DNA from: Gemmata palustris
GTDB lineage: Bacteria; Planctomycetota; Planctomycetia; Gemmatales; Gemmataceae
Reading direction: 5' to 3'
Length of the DNA stretch: 64,000 bases
NCBI RefSeq assembly: GCF_017939745.1
Contig: NZ_JAGKQQ010000001.1
Location: 868,001-932,000, forward strand
A program made the position numbers and the translations under genes. The number at the start of each line of letters is the position of its first letter. Position 1 is the stretch's first letter. Under the pieces are notes generated by a model. It saw nothing but the letters and a program-made list of their open reading frames with translations. It ran no database searches and was not told the DNA's origin. This document shows, one piece after another, positions 36,597-46,221 of the stretch.

Positions 36597-37479
36597 GTGA
36601 CTGTCCCATAAGGGGTTGTCACGCGGCTTTGTGATATTGGAATTCGGGGTCGGCATATTTGGGTTCGAGTCGGTTGAGCATGAGGTGGATCATGGCCAGT
36701 TTGATGAACGCCTCCGCTGACATCACGCTTTCCTCCCGGTCCTTGGTGAGCCGCCGGCACGTGCCCAGCCACGCGAACGTGCGCTCCACGGTCCACCGGA
36801 TCGGCAGCTTCACCCACCCCTTCGACCCCTCCGGGGGCGCACGATGACCAGATCCCACCGGGCGTTGTCCTCGACCCACGCGTAGAGGGCGAAGTTGTGG
36901 TACTTGCTGTCCGCGTACATCCGCACCACCTTGCCGACCGGCTGTCCCTCCAAGCGGGGAACAGTTCCTGCGCGGCTTGGGCATCGTCCACGCTCGCGGC
37001 GGTCACCAGCACGGCCAGCAGCAACCCCAAGGAATCCACGACGATGTGGCGCTTCCGCCCGTCGACGTTCTTGGCGTTGTCCCGGCCCCGCTGCTCGCCG
37101 CCGGAGGTCGTGTCCACCGACTGGCTATCGACGCTCGCCGTGGTGCGCGCGCACGGCTTCTCCTGGGTGCGGACCTTCTTGCGGAGCAGGTCGTGTATGG
37201 TGTCGAGGGTACCGTTGTGACGCCACTCGTCGAAGTACCGCCAGACCGTGGACTTGGGCGGGAAGTCCTTGGGCAAGTAGCGCCACTGGCACCCGGTGCG
37301 CAAGATGTAGAACACGGCATCGACGACATCCCGCAGGTCGGTCGCGGGGCCGACCGCCCGGATAGACCGGGATGTGAGGCTCGATTAACCTCCACTGCTC
37401 GTCGCTTACATCGCTCGGGTAGGATTGGGTTCTCATGAACCATTTTACCCACCCCAACTGCCCCTTATGGGACAGTCAC
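36597..37479 (-). mobile_element. IS5-family (IS427-group-like) insertion sequence, 883 bp
   Basis: Ends GTGACTGTCCCATAAGGGG and the complement of CCCCTTATGGGACAGTCAC; duplicated TCA at 36594-36596 and 37480-37482. A TNA target of 3 bp fits the IS427 group. It is the presumed autonomous partner of the three 88-bp MITEs. It interrupts the AIPR gene. Confidence 0.88.
36619..37436 (-). pseudogene. IS5/IS427 transposase, frameshifted
   Basis: From ATG 37436: MRTQSYPSDVSDEQWRLIEP, then after one shift VFYILRTGCQWRYLPKDFPP, STVWRYFDEWRHNGTLDTIH, TTASVDSQSVDTTSGGEQRG (catalytic Asp), KNVDGRKRHIVVDSLGLLLA and VTAASVDDAQAAQELF; after two more shifts GWVKLPIRWTVERTFAWLGT (Glu region), CRRLTKDREESVMSAEAFIK and a complete end. 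Frame changes lie at about 37345, 36960 and 36840. Confidence 0.8.
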
Positions 37480-38851
37480 TCAGGGCGGAACAACCTCTGG
37501 CATAGCGTCTGTTCTGGCTGCTCTTTCGGGTAAACCTGATCGGGAGACCAGACAGCTTTCCGATTACTCAGCAGCATCGCGCATAGTTCGCAATCGCTAT
37601 CACCTTCCAAGCACACCAAGGCCGTTGCGGCGTCTTCGAGGTTAAAGTTGGTTGCGTCGGACTCGGGAATGTCGTCGCCCTCTTTGTAGTGGTAGCTGAT
37701 GCCGTCCATCCCAAGCTGGAGCGCGATGCGCTCGTGCTGTGTGTCGAGGGAAACGAAATCCCGCGCGCCAATCTGGTTCTGGAAGTTCGTCGATTCGGTG
37801 ATCCGCCGCGCGAAAGTTGTCTCGTCCTCGCACCTTTCGAGGGAGATGATCTTCAGGAACACGTAGCCTTCGCTCGTGGCGTCCGCGGCGTGGATCGTAC
37901 CGAGCGTTTGCGCGCCGTTCACGATGGAGAAACCCTTCGCCGTGACACGTTTTTTCTCGTGATTTGCCAGATCAGTGCGCGCAACATCGAGCTTCTGGCA
38001 GTACGCGGTCAAGCCGTTGTTCAGGTAAAAGAAATTCGCGGGTTCGCCTTGAAGCGTCTCCCGAATTCGCTCGTTAACCTCGGTCAGCCCCTTGTACCGC
38101 CGGATATTGGCGGCGACAAGCTTCGCGCCGTGAGTCGCGTACAGAGCGGCAATATCGGCGATGCGAACCTGCCCGTACACCGTCTGGAACGGTTCAGTAA
38201 CCATCCCCGGCTTCAGCACTTCAAGTTCGACTTTATCCACACCCGCAGCTTCGTCTGCGCCAGTGATCCACCCGTGAACGCTTGAAAGGCCGTAGCTCGC
38301 GAAACGGAAATACTCTTCGCCGTGATTCACCCGCGCTTCGAGTGCTTCGAACAGGTGCAGGCGTGCCTCGGATACGGTGTTGATGCCTGAGTAGACAAGG
38401 ATCGCCCGGACACGAAGGCTTGCGTCGTCGAAGTATTGCTTGACCCTCGGCAGGATCGCGACCCACGCCGCGTTCGTCTCGAATGCCGTCCAAATGCCGC
38501 GCAACAGGTTATCGACCCCATCGCGGAACTTGCTGACATCGCCCAGTTCGGGTTCTCCCCGTCCGGATTCGATGAACTTTGACTGCACCACATAGAGCGT
38601 GTTCGAGGTCGATGTGTGATACACCGCGTCAATGCCGGCATCGCCACCGCCATCGACTACCGATGCCGCAGCTTCGTCCAGACCGCAGCCGCTCAGTCGG
38701 TGCACGGCAAACGCGGCAAGCGCTCGGGAGAGGAAGTTGTTCTCTTTTTCGCGATCAGTCTTACCGCTTTTCGCGGGAGGTACGCGCCCCTCGAAATCCC
38801 TGTGTAAGCGAGGGGGAACGTGGTTGATCTCGTAAGGCTTTTCGACGACGC

Positions 38852-41713
38852 TCATATCAGTCTCCACCGCGCCGAGAATATTGTTCGCTGACTGACGGTT
38901 TGCTCCAGCTTGCCTTCCACCTTCCTGATGAGCGCGTCACGTCGAGCTTCAACCTCGTCCTGCGCGGCGAACAGCGACTTGCGCTTTGCATTCCTTAGCG
39001 ATTCGAGCGTTCTGACCTACCTCTGCCCGGCCAGCTTCTCCTCAAGCGTCAGAGCTGCCGAAGCAGCCCTCTTGGCTTCCTTCAGTTGCCTGTCCAGATC
39101 CCTGATTTCCCGTTCCAGTCCTACCTTCAGGTCGTCAGCCCACCCATCAAGCTTCGAGGCTTCTTCCTCGAACAGCTTGCCGTTCCGCTCGGAAATCGTT
39201 CGTCGGATAGCAGCCTGTTGACGCTCGATTTCGGCGACGAGTCGCTCGTCTGGGGGAAATGCCGACAGGTCATTGACCGCTGAAGCCGCCATGAGGAAAA
39301 ACTTGCAAGCAAAATCGGAGGGCAGAATTTTTCCGTTGTCGGTGATCGCGGCGACCATCATGTGGTCTTCACCCTGGTCCATCGATTCGATGCTAAGCCG
39401 CTGAACGAGCAACTCCCCGGACAGGTTTCTGTACGCCTGAAAAGCCGCGACTCGCGGAAATACCCCCGCGTAATCGAATACGATTTCGGCTGGAGGAAGC
39501 ACTTTCTCTCGCGCTTGGTGAAGCAGGCGTTGTGCAAGCGTGTGCCCGATTCGGTACAGATGCGATTCGCCACTTCGCCGAGGGAGTTCGTATCGCCCCA
39601 TCGGCATGTGCAAGTCGGGAAACGGGTTTGCCCGAAGCTCGAAAGCCGTGTCGTCAGTGTTGAACTGCGCATGGCCGTTCAGCTCGTGGCGGGTCATCCG
39701 CATCAGCATCCGCTCGTAGCCGGATTGATAACCGTCGCTCTCGCTCTTGCTGATCCTCAGCTTTTCGTGAACCTCATCGTCGAAATTCTCCAGAAGCTGA
39801 CGGCGGGTTTTTGTCATCGCCTCGTTTATCTGTAAGGTCAACTCCCGCTGGAGGTGGACGAACGACTCGGAAATTTCCTGCGCTGTGCGGCATCCTTGAT
39901 AGATTTCTGCGATCCGTTTCTCGAAATCAACGCCCGACTCGATCGCCCCAAGCACCTCGTCGCTCGCCCCGAAAACGCCCTCAAAGAGCTTGAACTTCTC
40001 GTCCAGCAGCTCGAACACGCGTCGGTCGGCATCATTTTTCAGGTTGATAAAGTTCACGACCACTACGTCGAACTTCTGGCCGTAGCGGTGGCATCGCCCG
40101 ATCCGCTGCTCGATCCGCTGCGGGTTCCACGGCAGGTCGTAGTTCACTACCAGGGAGCAGAATTGGAGGTTGATACCCTCCGCCCCTGCCTCAGTGGCGA
40201 TCATGATTGAGCCAGTGTCGCGGAAGTAGTCCACGAGGGCAGACCGCATGTCGGCCGTGCGTGAGCCGGACACCTTCTCCGTGTTGGCGTGCTTTTTCAC
40301 CCATTCGGCGTAGATCGCCTTCGATCCGATGTCCGTGTTCGAGCCGTTGAAGAGGACAATTCCGTCGCGATAGGGGCTGTTGCCCAGAAGCCGCAGAATG
40401 TAGTCCTGAGTCTTTCGGGACTCCGTGAAGATGATCGCCTTGCGGGCGGCTCCGAGGCGATCCGCCTCTTCGAAGGCCTTGCCGAGCGCGGTCAGCAGCG
40501 CGAAGCCTTTCGCGTTCTGAGTGATGTTCATCGCGAGGTCACGGAATCCTTCGAGGTCGCGAACCTCTTGATCGATCGCAGCCTGGTCACTGTCAGAGAG
40601 CGGGGGCTCGTCGTCTTCCTCCTCCCCCCACTCTTCTGCCGTCTCGTCAAGCCCTTCGTATTCTTCCTCGAACTCCTCTTCGAGGGACGTCACTGGAGCC
40701 TTTGTGACAAGCTTACCTTTGAGTCGGGCAATCAGCGTCTCCAGCGCGCCAGCGATGGCAAACGTGGATGACGCGAGCAGCTTGCGGAGCACCATTGTCA
40801 TCAGGGATCGCTGGCTGGTCGGGAGCGCCTGCAGGTTGTCACGGCGCAGGTACGCGGAAACCTCGTTGTAAAGTAGATCCTCACTGTCCGCAGGCGTGAA
40901 CTCCTCGACCATCGCGTGACGTTTCGTGAACGGAACGTATTCGACCACCTGCCTCCGTAGGCTACGGTGGCAGATCGGCCGGAGCCGAGCCTTGAGCGCC
41001 TCGAATACTTCCTCCTCGCTCAGGTTGGCGAACTGTTCCCGGAAGCTCTTCAGATCTCCGAAAGCGTGCTCGTCGATAAAGCTCACCAGCCCGAACAGCT
41101 CGAGCAGCGAGTTCTGAAGCGGCGTAGCAGTCAGCAGGAGCTTTGGAGCGGCGGCGAGTGCGTTCTTCAGGACGTTGGCGATCACATTCGACGGCTTGTA
41201 GACGTTTCTGAGCCGGTGGGCTTCGTCGATGACCACGAGGTCCCACAGCACGGCGGTAAGGTCGGCGGCCTTTGTCTTCGCGAACTGGTAAGAGCAGATA
41301 ACCACTGCGTCGGCAGGCTCAAACGGAGAGGGCGTGCCGCTCCTGACTGCCGCCTTATACGACCTGGCTTCCAGGATGCGACAGGGCAGGGAGAACTTCT
41401 CCTGCATTTCCTGGTGCCACTGCTTGCGGAGGTTCGACGGGGTGATGACCAGGAGCTTTCGCTTACGCTCTGCCCACTTCTGGGAGATCACCAGCCCGGC
41501 CTCGATCGTCTTCCCGAGCCCGACTTCGTCTGCGAGCATCGCCCCTCGGGAGAGCGGGGAGCGGAACGCGAATAGCGCGGCCTCGACTTGGTGGGGATGG
41601 AGCTTGACCTGAGCATCAACGAGGGCACCGGCGAACTTCTCGATGCTGTCGGAGGGGCATCGTTTAGTCAGTTCGTGGGCGAAGAACGCGCTGTGGAAGT
41701 CAGTCAGCGTCAT
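38852..41713 (-). pseudogene. SNF2/RapA-like helicase with an in-frame TAG
   Basis: ATG 41713 (MTLTDFHSAFFAHELTKRCP) is preferred to GTG 41785 because family members start near LTDxHAxxxAxELT. Motifs: Walker A ADEVGLGKT (61-69), DEAH (163-166), TATPLQNS, and in the second lobe IATEAGAEGINLQFCS and QRIEQRIGRCHRYGQ (about 530-545). An acidic insert EEEFEEEYEGLDETAEEWGE lies between the lobes. After 898 codons TAG (39017-39019) stops the frame, but the same frame continues VRTLESLRNAKRKSLFAAQD and EVEARRDALIRKVEGKLEQT to a TGA (38854-38852) that overlaps the AIPR start. The full product would be 953 aa. A CAG-to-TAG mutation is the simplest explanation. Confidence 0.85.
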
Positions 41714-42285
41714 GGACCTGCCGTCAAAGACACACTGCTCGAAACAGAGCGCTCCGCCCGACGAGGACCAAACCGTCGAAGTCACCCATGATGAGCTGTT
41801 CCTCGGGGGCAGAGTTTGAGGGTGAGTTTACCGCGCGGGGGAGGGGGTAGCAACCTGCGTGGCCATCGCCGGTTCCGCTGACTCGGATTGCCGAGCGCAC
41901 GACCCTCTCAAGCAGCTTACCCGGAGGTAACGGACGGACACGGCGTTCCGAGTCAAACCCCGGACTGCGGTGCCGCTGCGTTTTCTTCGCCCGTGCGTCC
42001 TGATGCCGGGATGTGCCGAATAAGCTGGAAACAGTGGAAACGGTAGCCAAAAAGCGCGCGTTCAGCACATCCACATGATCGACCCAAGTCCTTGCTTCGT
42101 CAGCACCTTAGATATGATCAAGTCGGCAATAAATCATGCGGGTCGATGTAGTTCATGGTGGTTTTATCTCCTTATTTGCCAGCATTTTGCGTCTTGATTA
42201 TCATGAATTCGGTCACGGCTTGCTGTTCTGTGTGTGACAACGTTCAGTATGTGCTCTCCCTCCCGCCAACATCCCGGACCTTTCA
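41714..42285. other. Intergenic region upstream of the defence locus
   Basis: About 570 bp. It should contain the promoter of the minus-strand helicase-AIPR-Mod-Res genes. Local AT-rich stretches occur at about 42095-42190. No gene is supported. Confidence 0.4.
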
Positions 42286-42289
42286 GGAT

Positions 42290-42890
42290 ATCACCATGAA
42301 GCCCGGCCCGAAACCGTCGGTGCGGTACTGAAGTCGAAGAAAGCCTACGGTTGCTCGATCGCAGGTGACCAGCACTTCCTCGCCCGCGGGCCGGCTCGAC
42401 TTACCGTGAAGCACTCGACAGGTTCCGCAGGCTCGTCGCCCAGGACGACGGGAAGGGCACAGATGATTATCTCGTTTCCGCCCTGATGAACCAGTACCGC
42501 GCGCACCTGAAGGCGGCCCGCAAGAGCGGCGCACCGGGAGTGTTCGAGGTCATGGCCCGCGGGTTCACGGCGAAGTTCGGGAAACTCCGGGTGCGAGACC
42601 TGAGCCGCTCGCGGTGGAAGAGTAGCTCGGCAAGCAGGACAACTGGAACAACACCAGCAAGGCCCACGCCGGGACACTGATCCTCGCCGCCGTACCGTGG
42701 GCGCGGAAGAAGGGGCTGATCGAAACTGATCCCATCGGAGGGCGGATCGATCTGTCGCAGCCCGTCCTCGGACGCGATGCCCGCATGTCCGAGGACATGA
42801 TTCGGCTCATGCTCTGGCGCCTCCGCCCGACCAACGACGATGCCCCGTTTCGTTACCGCAAGGCCTCATGGCCCTATGGGACGGTCAATT
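42290..42890 (+). pseudogene. Tyrosine-recombinase remnant
   Basis: Fragments in three frames: ALDRFRRLVAQDDGKGTDDY-type sequence near 42405-42465, then LMNQYRAHLKAARKSGAPGV, FEVMARGFTAKFGKLRVRDL, and after a shift AHAGTLILAAVPWARKKGLI with ETDPIGGRIDL. This matches the SAM-like N-terminal domain of phage integrases (linker 'W..K.GLI..NP'). The catalytic domain is missing. It lies at the right-hand edge of the accessory DNA. Confidence 0.62.
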
Positions 42891-42939
42891 AGCCTATATT
42901 AGCTTGAACGGCACCTTCATACTTCTTCCGGGACAACTC

Positions 42940-44208
42940 ATGCGATCCCCGAGATACCTCCTGGCCGTTCTTACAGTTCTCCTTCCGATCTCCGCGATCC
43001 GAGCGGACGAGTTCGCCCTGCGCGACGGCGACACGGTCGTGTTCCTGGGCGACAGTATCACCGCGGCCCAAACGTATGGAAAGATCGTCGAGAACTACAC
43101 GCTGCTGCGCTACCCCGACCGAAAGGTGCGGTTCGTCAACGCCGGGGTCGGGGGCGACACCGCTGCCGGCGGGCTGAAGCGCCTCGAGCGCGACGTCCTC
43201 GCACACAAACCGACGGTCGTTACCGTTGCATACGGCATCAACGACATCGGCTGGGGCACCAAGGCCGACGCCGAACACAAGAAGGCGTATCTGGACGGCA
43301 TCCGCGGCATCGTGGAGGCGTGCAAGAAGCGCGAGGTTCGCGTTTACATCTGTTCGGCGGCAGCCACGGCCGAAGACCCGGCGAAGTCCGAGGCCGGGTA
43401 CCTCCAGAAGATGTGCGACGACGGGATGGAGCTGTCGCGGTCGCTCGGCGGACACGCGATCGACATTCAGCGCGCCATGCGCGGCGTCCAGAAGTCGATC
43501 TGGGCTGCGAACGCCAAGGTCGCGGACAAGGCCAAGCACGACACGCTGCACGCGCCCGACGGGGTCCACCTGAACGACCTCGGCCAGCTCGCGATGGCGT
43601 ATGCGATTCTCAAGGGGCTGGGCGCGCCCGCCGACGTCTCGGCCGTCACGGTCGACGCCGACGGAGCGAAGCTCGTCGCCGCGAAGGGCTGCGCCGTCAA
43701 GGATCTCACGTCGCGGGACGGCGCCCTGGAGTTCACCCGGCTCGACGAGGGGCTGCCGTTCAACTACGGCATCTTTTACGCGCTCAACTACCGCTACGTT
43801 CCCGTGCCCTCCGAACTGAACCGCTACCTCCTCACGGTGAAGAGCCTGCCGAAGGGCCGATACGAGGTGACCGCGGACGGGCGCGGGCTCGGGGTGTTCA
43901 CCGCAGAGCAGTTGGCGGGCGGGGTGGACCTCGCGTCCGCGACGGCCGACCCGTGGCAACCCGGCGGGCCGTGGAACGCGCAGGCCAACGCGCTGAAGGC
44001 GCTCACCGACGCCCGGTACGAGGTGCTTTCCGCAGGGGCGCAGCTCCGCGCGGCCATCCCGGGCTCCCCGGCGGCCGGGCAACTCGGAAAACAGTCCGGC
44101 GAGTTCGACACGAAGATCGTCGAGATGCAGCGCAACGTGGCAAAGCCGCAGCCGTACCAGTTCGTGGTTAAAAAATACGAACCGCCCGCGAAGAAGGACG
44201 GCAAGTAA
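42940..44208 (+). CDS. Secreted SGNH/GDSL-family hydrolase
   Basis: 422 aa. ATG 42940 gives a signal peptide (LLAVLTVLLPISAIRA, cleavage near residue 22). SGNH blocks: block I VVFLGDSITA with Ser39, block II NAGVGGDTA, block III AYGINDIGWG, block V PDGVHLNDLG (Asp and His). The C-terminal about 170 residues are a separate beta-rich part, as in related planctomycete proteins. It acts outside the cytoplasm on an ester, possibly removing acyl or acetyl groups from a glycan. The next gene (an acyl-AMP ligase) starts 12 bp downstream, so they probably form an operon. Confidence 0.88.
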   Translation: MRSPRYLLAVLTVLLPISAIRADEFALRDGDTVVFLGDSITAAQTYGKIVENYTLLRYPDRKVRFVNAGVGGDTAAGGLKRLERDVLAHKPTVVTVAYGINDIGWGTKADAEHKKAYLDGIRGIVEACKKREVRVYICSAAATAEDPAKSEAGYLQKMCDDGMELSRSLGGHAIDIQRAMRGVQKSIWAANAKVADKAKHDTLHAPDGVHLNDLGQLAMAYAILKGLGAPADVSAVTVDADGAKLVAAKGCAVKDLTSRDGALEFTRLDEGLPFNYGIFYALNYRYVPVPSELNRYLLTVKSLPKGRYEVTADGRGLGVFTAEQLAGGVDLASATADPWQPGGPWNAQANALKALTDARYEVLSAGAQLRAAIPGSPAAGQLGKQSGEFDTKIVEMQRNVAKPQPYQFVVKKYEPPAKKDGK

Positions 44209-44220
44209 CCGGAGGCTGCC

Positions 44221-45957
44221 TTGTTCGCGAACGACTCCGCGCACGCCGCGGGCACGATGGCCGAGGTGCTGCTGATCCGGGCGGCGCGAACGCCCGGCGC
44301 CCGCGCGTACTGCTTCCTGACCGACGGCGAGCACGAGGGGCCGTGGCTCGACTACGCGACCCTCGACCGCGAAGCCCGCACAGTCGCCGCGGCCCTCCGG
44401 GACGTGTGCGAACCCGGCGACCGGGCGCTGCTCGTGTTCGCGCCGGGGCTGGCGTTCGTGTCCGCGTTCTTCGGCTGTCAGTACGCGGGCGTCGTCCCGG
44501 TGCCCGCGTACCCCCCGCGGCCGGGACAGATCGCCGAGGGCTGGCGCGCCCTCAGTCACGTCGCGGCCGACTGCGCGCCCCGGGTGATCTTGGCGGACCG
44601 GGTCGTCGCGCCGTACATCCCCACCGGGGGCGCAGCTCCCGCGCTCGCACAACTGCCCTGTATCGTTACCGACGACCTCGACCCCGCCGGCGCGAACCGG
44701 TGGCGCGAGCCGCGGTTCGATCCCGACGCGCTGGCGCTGCTCCAGTACACGTCCGGCTCGACGTCCGAGCCGAAGGGCGTGATGATCGCGCACCGGAACC
44801 TGATGCACAACCAGCGCGTGATCGCGACGGCCCTGGAGCACTTTCGGCACGTCGGGGTGGGCGTGAACTGGCTGCCACCGTACCACGACCTCGGGCTGGT
44901 CGGCGGCGTGCTGCAAACCGTCTACCTCGGCGCGGCGCTGGTGCTCATGTCGCCGCTCGCGTTCCTCCAGAACCCGCTCAACTGGCTGCGTGCGATCAGC
45001 CGCTACCGGGCCGACACCAGTGGCGGCCCGAACTTCGGCTACGACGCGTGCGTGCAGCGCAGCAGCCCTGAAGAGCGGGCCGCGCTCGACCTCAGCGCCT
45101 GGAGCGTCGCGGCGATCGGGTCGGAACCCATCAATCCGGAAACGATGGAGCGGTTCGCGGCGGCGTTCGCGCCGGCCGGCTTCGCGCCCGCGGCATTCTA
45201 CCCGTGCTACGGGCTGGCCGAATCGACCGTGTTCGTAACCGGCGGTGGGCGGACGGCCCCGCCCGTCGTGCGCCGTCTCGATCCGCGTGCGCTCGAACAG
45301 GGGCGCGCCCTCGACGCCGCGAGCGAGGGCGCGGTGCCGGTCGTTGGGTGCGGGGGTCCGTGGCTCGATCAGGAAGTCTGCGTCGTGGGGCCGGAGTCGC
45401 GGGCACAGGTGCCGGCCGGCGCGATCGGCGAGATCTGGGTTCGCGGACCGTCGGTCGCGCGCGGCTACTGGAACCGCCCCGACCTGACAGAGGAAACGTT
45501 CCGCGCGCGGCTCGCGGACGGCAGCGGCCCGTACCTGCGCACCGGCGACCTCGGCTTCCTGCGGGACGGCGAACTGTTCGTCACCGGGCGGACGAAGGAC
45601 GTAATCGTGATCCGCGGGCGGAACCATTACCCGCACGACATCGAGGCGACGGTACAGGCCTCGAACGCGGCGTTCCGACCCGGGTGCGGCGCCGCATTCG
45701 AGGTGGCCCGCGACGGGCAACCGCGGCTGGTCGTCGTTCAAGAGGTCGAGCGCCGGTTCCGGTCCGCGGACGGGGCGCAACTGGCCGGTGACGTGCGCCA
45801 GGCCGTGGCCGAACGGCACGAGTTGCAGGTGTACGATGTCGTACTGGTTGAGGCCGGCAGCGTACCGAAGACATCGAGCGGAAAGGTCCGCAGGGCGAGT
45901 TGCCGGGCCGCGTATGAGTGCGGCGAGTTGAGGACGTGGAGGGTCAAGCCGACATGA
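44221..45957 (+). CDS. Fatty-acyl-AMP ligase (FAAL)
   Basis: 578 aa. It starts at TTG 44221 with CCGGAGG in front; no other start fits as well. Adenylate-forming motifs: LLQYTSGSTSEPKGVMIAH (about 171-189), NWLPPYHDLGLVGGVLQTVY (typical of FAALs), PCYGLAESTVFVTGG, YLRTGDLGFLRDGELFVTGR and PKTSSGKVRR with the C-terminal Lys. It would activate a fatty acid to acyl-AMP and load it on the acyl carrier protein encoded next; the two genes overlap (ATGA). It lies with sulfotransferase and MBOAT genes, suggesting synthesis of a modified lipid or polyketide-like acyl chain. Confidence 0.92.
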   Translation: MFANDSAHAAGTMAEVLLIRAARTPGARAYCFLTDGEHEGPWLDYATLDREARTVAAALRDVCEPGDRALLVFAPGLAFVSAFFGCQYAGVVPVPAYPPRPGQIAEGWRALSHVAADCAPRVILADRVVAPYIPTGGAAPALAQLPCIVTDDLDPAGANRWREPRFDPDALALLQYTSGSTSEPKGVMIAHRNLMHNQRVIATALEHFRHVGVGVNWLPPYHDLGLVGGVLQTVYLGAALVLMSPLAFLQNPLNWLRAISRYRADTSGGPNFGYDACVQRSSPEERAALDLSAWSVAAIGSEPINPETMERFAAAFAPAGFAPAAFYPCYGLAESTVFVTGGGRTAPPVVRRLDPRALEQGRALDAASEGAVPVVGCGGPWLDQEVCVVGPESRAQVPAGAIGEIWVRGPSVARGYWNRPDLTEETFRARLADGSGPYLRTGDLGFLRDGELFVTGRTKDVIVIRGRNHYPHDIEATVQASNAAFRPGCGAAFEVARDGQPRLVVVQEVERRFRSADGAQLAGDVRQAVAERHELQVYDVVLVEAGSVPKTSSGKVRRASCRAAYECGELRTWRVKPT

Positions 45958-46214
45958 CGCCGACTGCGGAAGAAATCCGAACCTGGATCGTCACGCGGGT
46001 GAGTCACTTGACGAACATTCCGACCGACGAGGTGGACGCGGGCGCGCCGCTGACGCGCCACGGGCTGGACTCGGTCGCGCTGATCGCACTCGCCGCGGAC
46101 CTGGAGAAGTGGCTCGGCTACCGGTTCCGCACGAACCCGCTGGTCGCTCATCCCACCATCGACTCGCTCGCCCGCTACCTCGCGGAAGAGGTCGCGCGGC
46201 AAAAGAAGCCGTGA
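45954..46214 (+). CDS. Acyl carrier protein
   Basis: 86 aa from ATG 45954, overlapping the FAAL stop by 4 bp. The phosphopantetheine site is HGLDSVAL with Ser40, followed by the usual helix III (LEKWLGYRF) and PTIDSLARYL. As an ACP after a FAAL it is the likely acceptor of the acyl chain. Confidence 0.93.
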   Translation: MTPTAEEIRTWIVTRVSHLTNIPTDEVDAGAPLTRHGLDSVALIALAADLEKWLGYRFRTNPLVAHPTIDSLARYLAEEVARQKKP

Positions 46215-46221
46215 CCGACGT

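Larger units (their letters stand above)
36239..38855 (-). pseudogene. AIPR-family abortive-infection protein, 3' end cut by IS5 and a MITE
   Basis: ATG 38855 (RBS GGAGA) overlaps the end of the restored helicase frame as ATGA. Residues 1-459 are intact. They include an N-terminal restriction-endonuclease-like core, GGDAGIDAV (about 70-78) and VVQSKF (89-94), and the AIPR domain with NFFYLNNGLTAYC (274-286), FSIVNGAQTLGTI (309-321) and TESTNFQNQIGARDF. At RLFRPE the frame meets the IS5 end (37479). Removing IS5 continues RSARTVWRAVQTRKIVIERL, then, with two one-base shifts and MITE removal, RKVFLENVRWLVLNLLASG and ALELSEPEKVKASEQTLVIT to a TAA at 36239. AIPR proteins are tied to phage-triggered abortive infection. 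Confidence 0.82.

Noticed and set aside
36239-37315. A 358-codon minus-strand frame that looks like one protein
   Set aside because: It is a chimera: part of the IS5 transposase, then the AIPR remnant, then the MITE, then AIPR again.
38852-39019. Amber-encoded amino acid (pyrrolysine) at TAG 39017-39019
   Set aside because: No pyl genes or methylamine metabolism are visible and the position lies in a variable coiled region. A nonsense mutation is simpler.
42865-42893. CCCTATGGGACGGTCA as a possible IS5/MITE end
   Set aside because: It is close to the element end TATGGGACAGTCAC but has mismatches, no partner end and no duplication.
42889-45819. A 976-codon open frame on the minus strand
   Set aside because: It is antisense to the SGNH hydrolase and FAAL genes, has Arg/Val/Gly-rich shadow composition and no domain, and is expected from high-GC coding DNA.
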